Part shown: piece after piece, positions 16,626-26,764 of the stretch
Layout of the letters: each line of letters starts with the position of its first letter
Position numbering within the stretch: position 1 is the stretch's first letter
DNA from: Rhodospirillales bacterium
GTDB lineage: Bacteria; Pseudomonadota; Alphaproteobacteria; Rhodospirillales; Defluviicoccaceae
NCBI GenBank assembly: GCA_025458035.1
Contig: JALOTH010000002.1
Span: 1-47,637 of the forward strand
Length of the DNA: 47,637 nt
Reading direction: 5' to 3'
Translations under genes and position numbers: made by a program
Notes under the pieces: model-generated
The model's input: only the letters and a program-made list of their open reading frames with translations
Database searches by the model: none
Told to the model about the DNA's origin: nothing

Positions 16626-17545
16626 CAGTGCACCGCGGGAAGGCAATAACCGAGGCGGTCGAGAGCGGAGGCGAGGGCGCCACGGCGGGCGGCGTCGATG
16701 GCAACGAGCGGCGGCCGCAGAGTCTGCCAGATGGGACTGTCGCTGTGGTCGGCGAGGATGGCTTTCAGCGCCGCGATCAACGGATAGGCCAGCACCGCCT
16801 GCCGCAGCGCCGACAGCCGCGCCTGCGTCTTCGCCGCCCGCTCGCCATCCCCGGCATGCCAGGCGGCGAACACCTCGGCGGCCAGCGGGGCGGCGATGTT
16901 GCACAAGCCGGTGATGCAGCCGGCGCCGCCGCCTTCCAGCAACGGCAACAGCAGCTCGTCGGCGCCGCTGAACACGGCGAGGTCCGGAATTGCCGACAGC
17001 AGAGAGAGCATGTTGGCGAGGTCGCCGGAGCTGTCCTTGACACCGGCGATCACCGCTCCGTAACGGGCGCGCAGGCGCTCGATGACGGCGACGGGGATGG
17101 GCACCCCCGACAGTTGCGGGAAGTGGTAGAGGAGGATGCGCAGCCGGGCGTCGCCGACCCGTTCAATCGTTTCGGCATAGGCCGCGAACACGCCGTCGTC
17201 GCTCACCGCCTTGTAATAGAACGGCGGCAGCATCAGCACCGCCGCCGCGTCGGCGGCGAGCGCGCTGCGGGTCAGGCGCACCGTATCGGGAATGGCGCAG
17301 CAGCCGGTGCCGGGAACCAGCGTCGAGCCGGGAAGGCCAGCCAGGGCCAGCGCCTCAATCAGGCCAATGCGCTCATCGACGCTCAGCGAATTGGCCTCGC
17401 CGGTGGTGCCGAGGACCGCCAGCCTGTCGCAACCCTGAGCGAGCAGCCATCGGCAGTGACGGATCAGCGCCGCGGCATCGGGAGCGAGCGCCTCGTCGAA
17501 AGGCGTGAGAACGGCGGCGCAAACGCCTCGCAGCCGGTCGTGCAT
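16625..17545 (-). CDS. DapA/NanA-family class I aldolase (dihydrodipicolinate synthase-like)
   Basis: A 306-residue TIM-barrel aldolase. The pyruvate carboxylate loop GTTGE is at 46-50, the proton-shuttle tyrosine is Y140 (LLYHFP), and the Schiff-base lysine is K170 (GVKDSSGD). The family includes DHDPS, N-acetylneuraminate lyase and several sugar-acid aldolases. The context does not favour lysine synthesis, so the substrate is open. The ATG at 17545 has AAGGAG nine bases upstream and is preferred over a TTG six codons earlier. Confidence 0.8.
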   Translation of the reverse strand: MHDRLRGVCAAVLTPFDEALAPDAAALIRHCRWLLAQGCDRLAVLGTTGEANSLSVDERIGLIEALALAGLPGSTLVPGTGCCAIPDTVRLTRSALAADAAAVLMLPPFYYKAVSDDGVFAAYAETIERVGDARLRILLYHFPQLSGVPIPVAVIERLRARYGAVIAGVKDSSGDLANMLSLLSAIPDLAVFSGADELLLPLLEGGGAGCITGLCNIAAPLAAEVFAAWHAGDGERAAKTQARLSALRQAVLAYPLIAALKAILADHSDSPIWQTLRPPLVAIDAARRGALASALDRLGYCLPAVH

Positions 17546-17572
17546 CGTTGGCGCTCCTTGCAAGCGGCCCGT

Positions 17573-18052
17573 TCAACTGGCCCAGTCGACGATGTGTCGC
17601 TCGGGATCGCCGGCGGCCGCCGCCGGTACCGCGCGGCCGCGCACCGACTGCCCGGCGATGTGGACCGTCTGCGGATCGCCCGACACCAGGGGATGCCACC
17701 ACGGCAGCTCACGGCCCTCCGCCAGCAGCCGGTAGGCGCACGTGGACGGCAGCCATCGGTAGCGGCGAACGGCCTCCGGCGTCAATTGCCGGCAGTCGGG
17801 CACGAAGCGAAAGCGCTCGGCATAGCGGCGGCAGCGGCAGCTGCGGGTGTCCAGCAGACGGCAGGCGATGTTGGTGAAGGTGAGTTCGCCGCTGTGCCAG
17901 TCCTCCAGCTTTTCCAGGCAGCACTTGCCGCAGCCGTCGCAAAGCCGCTCCCACTCCTCAGCGCTCATCGCCTCCAGCGGCTTGGCGCGCCAGAACGGCT
18001 CGACCTCCGCGTCATCGGCGCCATGCGCTTCCGTCTCTGACTTAGGTGCCAT
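17573..18052 (-). CDS. YcgN/UPF0260-family cysteine cluster protein
   Basis: A 159-residue cytoplasmic protein with the family cysteine array. It has CDGCGKCC near 39-46, further cysteines in [16 protein letters not shown], one in PDCRQL, and the STCAYRLL motif. Together they suggest binding of a metal or iron-sulfur cluster. The molecular role of the family is not settled. It sits 71 bases downstream of cobB and 27 bases upstream of the aldolase gene. Confidence 0.85.
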   Translation of the reverse strand: MAPKSETEAHGADDAEVEPFWRAKPLEAMSAEEWERLCDGCGKCCLEKLEDWHSGELTFTNIACRLLDTRSCRCRRYAERFRFVPDCRQLTPEAVRRYRWLPSTCAYRLLAEGRELPWWHPLVSGDPQTVHIAGQSVRGRAVPAAAAGDPERHIVDWAS

Positions 18053-18123
18053 CTGCGATCCCCGGTTTGGCGCGCGCCCACTGTTCCCCGTCCCGCCGCC
18101 GGGGTCAACGCCTCCCGTGAAAT

Positions 18124-19452
18124 TCAGTCTTCCCGATCGATCAGGTGCACGAAGGAGCCGCCAACGCGGCCGGCGACGAGGCCGGAACGTCCCAGCGAGC
18201 GGCCCGTCGCATCCGTGGTGGTGAACAGCGGCGGTGCCGGTCCCTCGTGGACGACGGTGGCGTAGTGAAACTCGTGGCCGCGAAAGCGCTGACCGGCGGC
18301 GCCGAGCGGCGTGTCGCTGGCGAGAACCGCGCCCCGATAGCCGAGATGGAGCCGGCGGTCGGCGAACGAGGTTTCCAGCGGCAACAGGCCGGCCATGGCG
18401 TGGCGGCTGCCATCGGCGGCGATCAGCCCCTCGCCAAGGACCATGTAGCCGCCGCACTCACCGAAAACGGCGGCATCGCGGTGTGCCGCCGCTCGCAGCC
18501 CGCCGAGAAACCGATGATTCCCGGCCAGCGTCGCGGCGTGGAGTTCCGGATAGCCGCCGGGCAGATAAACCGCGTCGGCGGCGCCGTCGGGCGGCTGATC
18601 GGCCAGCGGCGAGAAGGGCAGGATCTCAGCCCCGGCGGCGCGCCATCCGGCGATCACGCCGGGATAGGCGAAAGCGAACGCGGCGTCGCTGGCGACCGCG
18701 ATGCGCTGACCGAGCGGCGCCAGGGGGCCGGCGGTTGCCCCGTCGCCGCCTGCGGCGGGTGTCGACGCCGCCAGCCCGATCAGCCGATCGAGGGCAACGT
18801 GACGGGCGAGCGCCGCTGCCGCACGGTCGAGAAAGCCATCGAGATCGGGGTGTTCGCTGGCCTGGACGAGGCCGAGGTGGCGTTCCGGCAGGGTCAGCGC
18901 GGGATCCCGCGGCAGGCCGCCGAGGATGACGATGTCCGGTGTCGCCAACGCGGTCGCCTCGCTGAGGACGGCCAAATGCCGGTCGCCGCCGATGCGGTTG
19001 AAAATGACGCCGGCAACCCGCACGTCCGCGCGGTAGCGGGCGAAGCCGAGAACGACCGCCGCCGCCGAGGCCGCCTGCGCCCGCGCGTCGATGACGAGGA
19101 TGACGGGCCAGCCGGTGGCGGCGGCGATGTCGGCCGTCGATCCGGCCGTTGCGGTGGCGCCATCAAACAGGCCCATGACGCCTTCACAGACGATCAGCCG
19201 GCGGTCGCGGCTCAAGCGGGAAAGGGTGGCGGCGAGGGTCGCCGGGCGCATCGCCCACGGATCGAGGGTGAGGCACGGCTGGCCCGATGCGGCCGCGTGA
19301 AAGGCCGGGTCGATGTAATCGGGGCCGACCTTGGCCGAGGCAACGGCGATGGCGGACTGCCGGCAATGCCGCAGCAGGGCCAGCGTCACCAGCGTCTTGC
19401 CGCAGCCGGAGGCCGGCGCCGAGATGATCAGGCCGCCGGTGCGGCCGTTCAC
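18124..19452 (-). CDS. cobB: Cobyrinate a,c-diamide synthase (CobB/CbiA)
   Basis: A 442-residue enzyme that amidates the a and c carboxylates of (hydrogeno)cobyrinate using glutamine and ATP. The N-terminal dethiobiotin-synthetase-like domain has P-loop SGCGKT at 15-20. The C-terminal class I glutamine amidotransferase domain has [20 protein letters not shown] and the catalytic cysteine in FGECGGYM. The start GTG overlaps the stop of the SCO gene (GTGA), linking cobalamin synthesis to a copper-assembly pair in one operon. cbiD lies beyond the divergent region at 20986. Confidence 0.92.
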   Translation of the reverse strand: MNGRTGGLIISAPASGCGKTLVTLALLRHCRQSAIAVASAKVGPDYIDPAFHAAASGQPCLTLDPWAMRPATLAATLSRLSRDRRLIVCEGVMGLFDGATATAGSTADIAAATGWPVILVIDARAQAASAAAVVLGFARYRADVRVAGVIFNRIGGDRHLAVLSEATALATPDIVILGGLPRDPALTLPERHLGLVQASEHPDLDGFLDRAAAALARHVALDRLIGLAASTPAAGGDGATAGPLAPLGQRIAVASDAAFAFAYPGVIAGWRAAGAEILPFSPLADQPPDGAADAVYLPGGYPELHAATLAGNHRFLGGLRAAAHRDAAVFGECGGYMVLGEGLIAADGSRHAMAGLLPLETSFADRRLHLGYRGAVLASDTPLGAAGQRFRGHEFHYATVVHEGPAPPLFTTTDATGRSLGRSGLVAGRVGGSFVHLIDRED

Positions 19453-20099
19453 AACGCGCTCCTTAGCCTTTCGGCCAGCACCTCCGCCGACAGGTCATGG
19501 CGGTAGAACTGCAGAAAGCGTCCGTCCGGCCCCATCAGGTAGGTGAACCCGGAGTGATCGATGAGGTAGGCATCGGGGCCACGCCCCTCGTCAACCTTCG
19601 CATAATAGACCCGGTAGGCCTTGGCTGCCGCCGCCACCTGCTCCGGCGTGCCGGTCAGGGCGACGAGCCGGGGGTGAAAGGCTTCGGCGTAGGTCTTGAG
19701 GAGTTCCGGCGTGTCTCGCTGCGGGTCGACGGTGATCAGGATCGGCACGACGCTTTCGCCCTGGCGGCCCAGGAGATCGAGGGCGGCGGCGTTGCGGGCG
19801 AGCGAGGTCGGGCAGATGTCGGGACAGTAGGCATAGCCGAAGTAGATCAGCAGGTAACGGCCGCGGAGGTCCGTATCGCTGACGGTGCGGCCATCCTGAT
19901 CGACCAGGGTGAATGGCCCACCGATGGCGACCGTTCCCTGCCCCGCGGTATCCGTCGGCCGGGGCGGTGCGAACGGATCGAACCAGCCGACGACGGCGAC
20001 CAGGCCGAGGGCGACGACGACGAGCACGGCGGCGGCGGCGGCGAGGCGGCTGCCCTTGGCCGGTGGGTGCTTGGCGGCAACAGTGGGGTCAGGCTGCAT
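19449..20099 (-). CDS. SCO1/SenC-family copper chaperone/thiol protein
   Basis: A 216-residue membrane-anchored, periplasm-facing protein. One N-terminal membrane segment (about 18-40) precedes a thioredoxin-like domain with the copper-binding Cys pair C92 and C96 (YCPDICPTS) and H182 (LIDHSG). In relatives it metallates the CuA site of cytochrome c oxidase. It is coupled to the SafE-like gene upstream (TGATG) and to cobB downstream (GTGA). Confidence 0.92.
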   Translation of the reverse strand: MQPDPTVAAKHPPAKGSRLAAAAAVLVVVALGLVAVVGWFDPFAPPRPTDTAGQGTVAIGGPFTLVDQDGRTVSDTDLRGRYLLIYFGYAYCPDICPTSLARNAAALDLLGRQGESVVPILITVDPQRDTPELLKTYAEAFHPRLVALTGTPEQVAAAAKAYRVYYAKVDEGRGPDAYLIDHSGFTYLMGPDGRFLQFYRHDLSAEVLAERLRSAL

Positions 20100-20869
20100 C
20101 AGGCGATCATCCGAAAGGCCAGCACGCCGAGGACGGCGGCGTTCACCAGCATCAATATGGGCAGCGCCCGCGCCGCTGCCGCCTGCCATCGACGTGCCGC
20201 GACATGTCCGGCAAGCCCGACGGCGAGCAGGGCGGGCACGGTGCCGGCGGCAAATGCGACCATCGCCAGCCCGCCGGCGAAAGCGTCGGCGGTGGCCGCC
20301 GCCGCGGCGATCGCGGCGTAGAGGAGGCCGCAGGGAAGGAAGCCGAGGGCCAGCCCGAGGGCGTAGCCACGCCAGCCGCGGGGGTTGGCGAACAAGGCTC
20401 GCAAGCGCTGGCCGGCGGCGCGGGACCACCACGCGGTGCCGCCCGACGGCAGCCAGGGCACCCGCACATTCAGGCGAACGAGCGCATGGCCGAGGAAGAG
20501 CAGGGCGGCAATGGCCAGCAGTGCCGCCGGCAGCCAGGTCAGCCGCCCGAGGTCGACAAGCCCGCCCGCGAGTTCGGCGGCGACGGCGCCGAGGGCGGCA
20601 TAGGTGGTGGCCCGGCCCAGGTGATAGGGAAGCAGCGCCGCGCCCGCCAGCCGATGCCACTCGCGCATATCGGGGGCGGCAACCGCGTCGAGACGGGCGA
20701 CGGTCTGGCTGAGGACAAATGGCCCGCACATGCCCGCGCAATGGCCGAAGCTGCCGATCAGGCCGGTCAGCATCAGGCCGACGATCACCGAGCTATGCTC
20801 GATCGCCACCGCTTGGCAGTGGACGATGCCGGATGTCAGCAGGGTGAGAACGGCGGAATGCTGGTCCAA
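20099..20869 (-). CDS. SafE/COG2836-type membrane protein, probable copper handling for oxidase assembly
   Basis: A polytopic membrane protein of about 256 residues with six or so segments. The signature GSFGHCAGMCGPFVL (near 39-53) and GFLPCGLLYAAI place it in the SafE/UreH-like group often encoded with cbb3 or caa3 oxidase assembly factors. The coupled SCO gene agrees with a copper-linked role. The start is an uncommon TTG (20869), with AGGAG 12 bases upstream. A downstream in-frame ATG at about residue 33 is possible. Confidence 0.7.
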   Translation of the reverse strand: MDQHSAVLTLLTSGIVHCQAVAIEHSSVIVGLMLTGLIGSFGHCAGMCGPFVLSQTVARLDAVAAPDMREWHRLAGAALLPYHLGRATTYAALGAVAAELAGGLVDLGRLTWLPAALLAIAALLFLGHALVRLNVRVPWLPSGGTAWWSRAAGQRLRALFANPRGWRGYALGLALGFLPCGLLYAAIAAAAATADAFAGGLAMVAFAAGTVPALLAVGLAGHVAARRWQAAAARALPILMLVNAAVLGVLAFRMIA

Positions 20870-20985
20870 CGGCCCGGAGGCTCCTCGCCGACGTCGGCGT
20901 GTTGATGGCGATATTTGCGGTAAAGCTAAAGTTCGGTCACAGTGCCGGCAAGTCGAACCGTTGCGGGAGCAGGCGTAAGCGGAAC

Positions 20986-22140
20986 ATGGCCGTTGACGAT
21001 GATGCCGCGGTCCCCGGCCGGCGGGCCTTGCGCAGCGGCTGGACCACCGGCACCTGCGCCGCTGCCGCCGCCGCCGCAGCGTTCCAGGTTCTGCTGACCG
21101 GCAGGGCGCCGGCCTGCGTCGCCGTGCGATTGCCGCGGGGAGGAGAGGCGCGCCTACCTCTGGCGCGGGCGGAGCGGTGCGCGGGGGGAGCCGTCGCGGC
21201 GGTGATCAAGGACGCCGGCGATGATCCCGACGTCACCCATGGTGCCGAGATCGTCGTTACCGTCGCCGTCGCACCGGCGGGGACCGGCGTCGTCTTTCGC
21301 GCCGGCGAGGGGGTGGGGACGGTGACGCGTCCGGGGCTGCCGCTGGAGCCCGGGGAGCCGGCGATCAACCCGGGTCCGAGGGCGATGATCCGTGACGCCT
21401 TGGCCGGCGTCGCCGCGGCGGCGGGGTGCCAGAACGTGGACGCTGTCGTCACCGTTGCCGTGCCCGGGGGCGAAGCGCTGGCGGCGAAAACGCTCAACGG
21501 CCGGCTCGGCGTCGTCGGCGGCCTGTCCATTCTCGGCACCACCGGGGTTGTCGTCCCTTTTTCCTGTGCCGCCTGGATCCACTCGATCCACCGCGGCATC
21601 GATGTCGCCCGCGCCACCGGCCATCGTCATCTGATTGGCGCCACCGGCAGCACATCCGAGGCTGCGGCGCAAAAGCTGTTTGGCTTGCCCGATGTCGCGC
21701 TGATCGACATGGGCGATTTCGTCGGCGGCACGCTGAAGTATCTGCGCCGCCACGCGGTGCCACGATTTACCATCGCCGGCGGTTTCGGCAAGCTGGTCAA
21801 GCTGGCGCAGGGCGAGTTGTTCCTGCACTCGGCCAAGTCCAAGGTTGACATCCCACGGCTTGCCGAGTGGCTTGCCGCCGTTGGCGCGCCGGCGGAACAG
21901 GTGGCCGCCGCCAAGACCGCGGCCAGCGCCGCCGAGGTGTTGCGCACGTCCGCTGCGATGTCGGCGGCGCTTGCCAACCTGGTTGCCCACCGCGCGGCGG
22001 CAGTGGCGCAGGCGCAAGTCGGGGACGAGATCGCCATCGACGTCGTCGTGTTCGATCGGCAGGGGCGGCTGCTGGCGCAAACCGGCGAACCGCCGGACGG
22101 TTGCGATGCCGGAGGTCGGCAGCCCATATCTCCAAACTGA
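20986..22140 (+). CDS. cbiD: Cobalt-precorrin-5B C1-methyltransferase (CbiD)
   Basis: A 384-residue enzyme methylating C1 of the corrin precursor during cobalamin ring contraction, using SAM. Family features are SGWTTGTCAAAAAAAA near 14-29, the NPGPRAMIRDAL block, and IGATGSTSEAAAQKLFGLPD followed by IAGGFGKLVKLAQG. The ATG at 20986 is chosen; an upstream start at 20899 would add 29 atypical residues. It is divergent from the operon containing cobB with 116 bases between. No cobalamin riboswitch could be recognised upstream. Confidence 0.9.
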   Translation: MAVDDDAAVPGRRALRSGWTTGTCAAAAAAAAFQVLLTGRAPACVAVRLPRGGEARLPLARAERCAGGAVAAVIKDAGDDPDVTHGAEIVVTVAVAPAGTGVVFRAGEGVGTVTRPGLPLEPGEPAINPGPRAMIRDALAGVAAAAGCQNVDAVVTVAVPGGEALAAKTLNGRLGVVGGLSILGTTGVVVPFSCAAWIHSIHRGIDVARATGHRHLIGATGSTSEAAAQKLFGLPDVALIDMGDFVGGTLKYLRRHAVPRFTIAGGFGKLVKLAQGELFLHSAKSKVDIPRLAEWLAAVGAPAEQVAAAKTAASAAEVLRTSAAMSAALANLVAHRAAAVAQAQVGDEIAIDVVVFDRQGRLLAQTGEPPDGCDAGGRQPISPN

Positions 22141-22158
22141 AAGTGTACTTATCCGCCG

Positions 22159-22176
22159 CGACCGATTAGGCGGTCG
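22159..22176. other. Hairpin between cbiD and clpB
   Basis: CGACCG-ATTAGG-CGGTCG gives a perfect six-base-pair stem 19 bases after the cbiD stop and 26 bases before the clpB start. It lacks a U-run. It could be a weak terminator or part of the clpB leader structure. Confidence 0.3.
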
Positions 22177-22201
22177 GTCGACGCAGAGCACGGGATAGAG
22201 C

Positions 22202-24784
22202 ATGGATTTCGAAAAATACACGGATCGATCAAAAGGTTTCGTGCAGGCGGCGCAAACGCTGGCGTTGCGGCGCGGGCACCAGCAGCTGCTGCCGATCCAC
22301 CTGCTGTCGGCGCTGCTGGAGGACAAGGAGGGCCTCGCCGCCAACCTGATCCGGGCCGCCGGCGGCGATGCCGAACGGGCCCGCCGCGGCTGCGATGCGG
22401 AACTCGCCAAGCTGCCGAAAGTCGAAGGCAGCGGCGCCGGGCAGGTTTATCTCGGCGCCGACGCGGCACGCCTGTTCGAGCAGGCGGAGCAGATCGGCGA
22501 GAAGGCCGGCGATCAGTTCGTCACCGCCGAACGGCTGTTGCTGGCGTTGGCGCTGGCCAGCGGCACGCCGCCGGCGCGCGTGCTCGCCGACGCCGGGGTG
22601 ACGGCGCAGGCGCTGAACCGGGCGATCGAGGAGATCCGCAAGGGGCGCACCGCCAACACCGCCACCGCCGAGGACAGCTATGACGCGCTGAAGAAGTATA
22701 CGCGCGATCTGACGCAGGCCGCCGCCGATGGCAAGCTCGATCCGGTGATCGGCCGCGAGGAGGAGGTCCGGCGCACCATCCAGGTGCTGTCGCGCCGGAC
22801 CAAGAACAACCCCGTCCTCATCGGCGAGGCCGGCGTCGGCAAGACCGCCATCGTCGAGGGACTGGCGCAGCGGATCGTCAAGGGCGACGTTCCCGAACCG
22901 CTCAAGCATAAAAAGCTCATGGTGCTGGACCTCGGCGCCCTCGTCGCCGGCGCCAAGTTCCGCGGCGAGTTCGAGGAACGGCTGAAAGCGGTCCTCAACG
23001 AGGTGACCGCCGCCACCGGCGAGGTGATCCTGTTCATCGACGAGCTGCACACGCTGGTCGGTGCCGGCGCCGCCGAGGGGGCGATGGATGCCTCAAACCT
23101 GCTGAAGCCGGCGCTGGCGCGGGGCGAACTGCACTGCATCGGTGCGACGACGCTCAACGAGTACCGCAAGTATGTGGAGAAGGACGCGGCGCTGGCGCGG
23201 CGCTTTCAGCCGGTGTTCGTCTCCCAGCCGACGGTGGAGGACACGATCTCGATCCTGCGCGGGCTCAAGGAGAAGTACGAGCTGCACCACGGCATTCGCA
23301 TCACCGACAGCGCCATCGTCGCCGCGGCGACCCTGTCCAACCGCTACATCGCCGATCGGTTTCTGCCGGACAAGGCGATCGACCTGATGGACGAGGCGGC
23401 CAGCCGGCTGCGCATGCAGGTCGATTCCAAGCCGGAGGAGATCGACGAGCTCGACCGCCGCATCATCCAGCTGAAGATCGAGCGCGAGGCGCTGAAAAAG
23501 GAGACCGATGCGAAGTCGCGCGAACGCCTTGGCAAGCTGGAAAAAGAGCTGGCCGAGCTGGAAGGCCGGTCGGCAACCCTGACCGCCCAGTGGCGGGCGG
23601 AGAAGGATGCGCTGGCCGGCGCGACGAAGCTGAAGGAGGAGCTGGAACAGGCGCGCAATGCGGTCGAGCGGGCGATGCGGGAGGGCCGCTACGAGGAGGC
23701 CGGCCGCCTGCAATACTCGACCATTCCCGAGCTGGAAGCGAAGCTGAAGGCATCGGAAGCGGCCGAGGGCAAACAGATGGTCAACGAAGCGGTGACCGCG
23801 GAAGATATCGCCGCCGTCGTTTCCCGCTGGACCGGCGTTCCCGTCGACAAGATGCTGGAGGGTGAGCGGGACAAGCTGCTGCACATGGAGGAGGCCCTGC
23901 GCAAGCGGGTGGTCGGCCAGGAGGAGGCGGTGCACGCCGTCGCCGACGCCGTGCGCCGGGCGCGCGCCGGATTGCAGGACCCGAACCGGCCGATCGGCTC
24001 GTTCCTGTTCCTCGGTCCCACTGGCGTCGGCAAGACCGAGCTGTGCAAGGCGCTCGCCGCCTTCCTGTTCGACGACGAGGCGGCGATCATCCGCGTGGAC
24101 ATGTCCGAGTACATGGAGAAGCACTCGGTCGCCCGGCTGATCGGCGCGCCCCCTGGCTACGTCGGCTACGAGGAGGGCGGTGCGTTGACCGAGGCGGTGC
24201 GCCGACGGCCCTATCAGGTGATCCTGTTCGACGAGGTGGAAAAGGCCCATCCGGACGTTTTCAACGTGCTGCTGCAAGTGCTCGACGACGGCCGGCTGAC
24301 CGACGGCCAGGGCCGCACCGTCGATTTCCGCAATACGCTGATCGTGCTGACCTCCAACCTCGGCGGCGATATCCTGGCGGCGCAGACGGCGGGGCGGGAT
24401 ACCAGCGAAGTGCGGGAACCGGTGATGGCGATCGTCCGCGCCGCCTTCCGCCCGGAGTTCCTCAACCGCCTCGACGAAATCATCCTGTTCCACCGGCTGT
24501 TCCCGGAGCAGATGGGGGCGATCGTCGAGATCCAGATCGAGCGGCTGAAGCGGCTGCTGGCGGAACGGCAGATCACCCTCAGCCTCGATGCCTCGGCGGT
24601 CGACTGGCTGGCGACGGCGGGATATGACCCGGTCTATGGGGCGCGGCCGCTGAAGCGGGTGATCCAGCGCGATCTGCAGAACCCGCTGGCCAAGCTGATC
24701 CTCGAAGGACGCATCGCCGACGGGCAGGCGGTCACCGTGACCGCCGGGGCGGATGGTCTCGACATCGGCGGCGCCAGCGGCTGA
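22202..24784 (+). CDS. clpB: ATP-dependent disaggregase ClpB
   Basis: An 860-residue Hsp100 chaperone that, with DnaK, extracts proteins from aggregates. It has the N-terminal Clp repeat domain (1-145), NBD1 with Walker A GEAGVGKT (near 206), and the coiled-coil M domain (about 410-525) that distinguishes ClpB from ClpA. NBD2 follows with GPTGVGKT (near 606) and the sensor region [16 protein letters not shown]. Length and order are typical. No convincing sigma-32 promoter was identified in the 61 bases upstream. Confidence 0.97.
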   Translation: MDFEKYTDRSKGFVQAAQTLALRRGHQQLLPIHLLSALLEDKEGLAANLIRAAGGDAERARRGCDAELAKLPKVEGSGAGQVYLGADAARLFEQAEQIGEKAGDQFVTAERLLLALALASGTPPARVLADAGVTAQALNRAIEEIRKGRTANTATAEDSYDALKKYTRDLTQAAADGKLDPVIGREEEVRRTIQVLSRRTKNNPVLIGEAGVGKTAIVEGLAQRIVKGDVPEPLKHKKLMVLDLGALVAGAKFRGEFEERLKAVLNEVTAATGEVILFIDELHTLVGAGAAEGAMDASNLLKPALARGELHCIGATTLNEYRKYVEKDAALARRFQPVFVSQPTVEDTISILRGLKEKYELHHGIRITDSAIVAAATLSNRYIADRFLPDKAIDLMDEAASRLRMQVDSKPEEIDELDRRIIQLKIEREALKKETDAKSRERLGKLEKELAELEGRSATLTAQWRAEKDALAGATKLKEELEQARNAVERAMREGRYEEAGRLQYSTIPELEAKLKASEAAEGKQMVNEAVTAEDIAAVVSRWTGVPVDKMLEGERDKLLHMEEALRKRVVGQEEAVHAVADAVRRARAGLQDPNRPIGSFLFLGPTGVGKTELCKALAAFLFDDEAAIIRVDMSEYMEKHSVARLIGAPPGYVGYEEGGALTEAVRRRPYQVILFDEVEKAHPDVFNVLLQVLDDGRLTDGQGRTVDFRNTLIVLTSNLGGDILAAQTAGRDTSEVREPVMAIVRAAFRPEFLNRLDEIILFHRLFPEQMGAIVEIQIERLKRLLAERQITLSLDASAVDWLATAGYDPVYGARPLKRVIQRDLQNPLAKLILEGRIADGQAVTVTAGADGLDIGGASG

Positions 24785-24806
24785 GCGGCTCGCGCGGCGG
24801 GCCGGC

Positions 24807-26504
24807 TCAGCGTGAGACCTCGTAGGCGATCAGGTAGCCGGCGAGGGCGACGACAACCCAGAACGCCATGCTGCCGGCGCTGACGGTGCGTGCCATCACC
24901 CCCTCCGGCCCGTGGTGGCGATGCACGAGATGCAGCAGCTGCGCCAGCAGGCCGCGCATGCCCTGGCGCAGAGCGCCGTGTAAGCGGGAGATGGCGCCCG
25001 CGATCCCGGCAACGGCGGTCGGCAGCAGGCGACGGTACGTCCAATCGAAATCGAGGTTCACCGACGGCAATTCCGGTGGATAGCGGTGGGTACGGTAGAG
25101 CCAGGTAAAGGCGAGCGCCGAAAACAACAGCAGCTGCGTCTGGGTGACGACGTGCTCGGTGGTGTAGGCGACGTAGTCGACGGCGTCCGGGAGCAGCGCA
25201 TAGAGCGGGGCGGGATGGACACCGATGCCGACACACAGCGCCGCGCCGATGGCCATGGCCGCCAGCATGTGCCACGGCGCCTCCTCGACCCGCCGGCCTG
25301 AGTCGTGGGCAAAGAAGGCGAAGAACGGGATCTTGATTCCGGCATGGTGGAAGACGCCAGCGGAGGCAAACAGCAGCAGCAGCCACGGCACGAACAGCCC
25401 TTCGTGAACGATGGCGGCCATGATCATGCCTTTGCTGACGAAGCCGCTGAACAGCGGGAAGGCCGAAATCGACGCCGCGCCGATGATGCAGAGGCCGGCG
25501 GTCTTCGGCATCGTCTTGTAAAGGCCGCCGAGCTCCGAGCCCTTGATGGTGCCCGTGCGCAACAGGACCGCGCCCATCGCCATGAACAGCACAGCCTTGA
25601 AGATCATGTCGCAGAAGGCGTGGGCGACGGCGCCATTGAGGCTCAGGGTCGTGCCGACGCCGATCCCGGCGACCATGAAGCCGAGCTGGTTGATTGTGCT
25701 GTAGCCGAGGACGCGCCGCAGGTCATTCTCGATGACGGCGTAGAAGATCGGAAAGCAGGCCATGGCGACGCCGATCCAGATCAGGATCTCGGTTCCGGGA
25801 AAGCCGCGGGCCAGGGCGTAGATGGCGAGCTTGGTGGTGAAAGCGCTGAGCCAGACGGTGCCGGTCGGCGTCGATTCCGGGTAGGCGTCCACCAGCCAGT
25901 TGTGCAGCAAGGGAAACGCCGCCTTGATGCCGAACGCGATGAAGATCAGCGCGCCGGCGGTATCACCAAGGCCGATGACGTCGAAGGCGGCAGATCCCGT
26001 TTCTTGGAAGCGCAGGACGGCGCCGGCCAGCAGCAGCACGCCCGAGCCCACCTGAACGATCAGGTAGCGCACGCCGGCGTGGTAGGACGGCGGCGTGCCG
26101 CGGGCCCAGATCAGCAGGACGGAGCCGATCGCCGCCATCTCCCAGAAGACGAACAGGGTGAGCAGATCGCCGGCCAGCGCCGCGCCCAGGGCACTGCCGG
26201 CGTAAACGAGGCTGGCTGCCGCTTCGATGCGTGACTGCACGGTCCAAGCGAACAGTGCCGCCAAGACGGCGGCGAGGCAGAACAGGATGGCGAACAGCCG
26301 GGCGAGGCCGTCCACCCGTAAGGTGATCAGTTCGACGCCGAGAAAGGAGAGCCGCCCCGCCAAGCCTCCTTCAAGACCCAGCACGATGCCGGTGACGGCG
26401 ATGGGCAGGGCGACGCAATAGGCGGCGCGGAGGCGCGATGGCAGGATTGCCGCCAGCAGCCCGCCGAAGATGAGCCAGACGCCGGGGTTAATAGCGGTCG
26501 TCAT
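24807..26504 (-). CDS. mnhD: Mrp/Mnh antiporter D-like subunit (third copy)
   Basis: A 565-residue NuoL/M/N-like proton-translocating subunit with about 14 or more membrane segments. The essential residues of the family are kept: E122 (FVFWEMAA), K194 (FGIKAAFPLLHNW) and K225 (AFTTKLAIYAL). It has a long C-terminal extension after residue ~460, containing a soluble stretch and a last membrane helix, which the other two copies lack. It overlaps the small gene upstream by 17 bases and is the last gene of the operon, converging on clpB. Confidence 0.88.
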   Translation of the reverse strand: MTTAINPGVWLIFGGLLAAILPSRLRAAYCVALPIAVTGIVLGLEGGLAGRLSFLGVELITLRVDGLARLFAILFCLAAVLAALFAWTVQSRIEAAASLVYAGSALGAALAGDLLTLFVFWEMAAIGSVLLIWARGTPPSYHAGVRYLIVQVGSGVLLLAGAVLRFQETGSAAFDVIGLGDTAGALIFIAFGIKAAFPLLHNWLVDAYPESTPTGTVWLSAFTTKLAIYALARGFPGTEILIWIGVAMACFPIFYAVIENDLRRVLGYSTINQLGFMVAGIGVGTTLSLNGAVAHAFCDMIFKAVLFMAMGAVLLRTGTIKGSELGGLYKTMPKTAGLCIIGAASISAFPLFSGFVSKGMIMAAIVHEGLFVPWLLLLFASAGVFHHAGIKIPFFAFFAHDSGRRVEEAPWHMLAAMAIGAALCVGIGVHPAPLYALLPDAVDYVAYTTEHVVTQTQLLLFSALAFTWLYRTHRYPPELPSVNLDFDWTYRRLLPTAVAGIAGAISRLHGALRQGMRGLLAQLLHLVHRHHGPEGVMARTVSAGSMAFWVVVALAGYLIAYEVSR

Positions 26505-26757
26505 CGTAATAGCTCTCCGGGCGCATCAGCACCCGGCGCATCGCCTTGGCGATCATCACCAGCGCGACGCAGGCGACGAAGCCGTAAACCCCGTAAAAGC
26601 CGAACACGTCTTCGATGGCGAAGCCGTGGCTGGCATAGAGCGCGCTGCCGAGAAAGGCGATGGCGCTGATGGCGATCAGCGCGCGGACAATGGTGCGGAC
26701 GTTCTTTGCGTCATCGAGCCAGTCGCGACGGTCTCCGGGTGTCGGCGGTGCGGTCAT
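26488..26757 (-). CDS. Small two-helix membrane protein in the antiporter operon, unknown function
   Basis: An 89-residue protein with a charged N-terminus (RRDWLDDAKNVRTIVRALI), two predicted membrane helices (about 24-44 and 50-72) and a basic then acidic tail ending ESYYDDDRY. I do not recognise it as a standard Mrp subunit. It starts seven bases after the second D-like gene and overlaps the third, so it is almost certainly translated with them. It may be an accessory or assembly subunit; that is inferred from position only. Confidence 0.7.
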   Translation of the reverse strand: MTAPPTPGDRRDWLDDAKNVRTIVRALIAISAIAFLGSALYASHGFAIEDVFGFYGVYGFVACVALVMIAKAMRRVLMRPESYYDDDRY

Positions 26758-26764
26758 CGGTCCG

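Noticed and set aside
15862-16704. Long N-terminal extension of the Bcr/CflA transporter frame
   Set aside because: The extension is Arg/Pro-rich and lies antisense-frame over the metallopeptidase gene. The transporter domain begins at about 15861.
20870-20985. Cobalamin riboswitch upstream of cbiD
   Set aside because: GC-rich words in the region hint at a B12 box, but the conserved core pattern could not be assembled by eye.
22100-22201. Sigma-32 heat-shock promoter for clpB
   Set aside because: CCCATAT near 22118 resembles a -10, but the best -35 (GTTG) is at the wrong spacing and the match lies inside cbiD.
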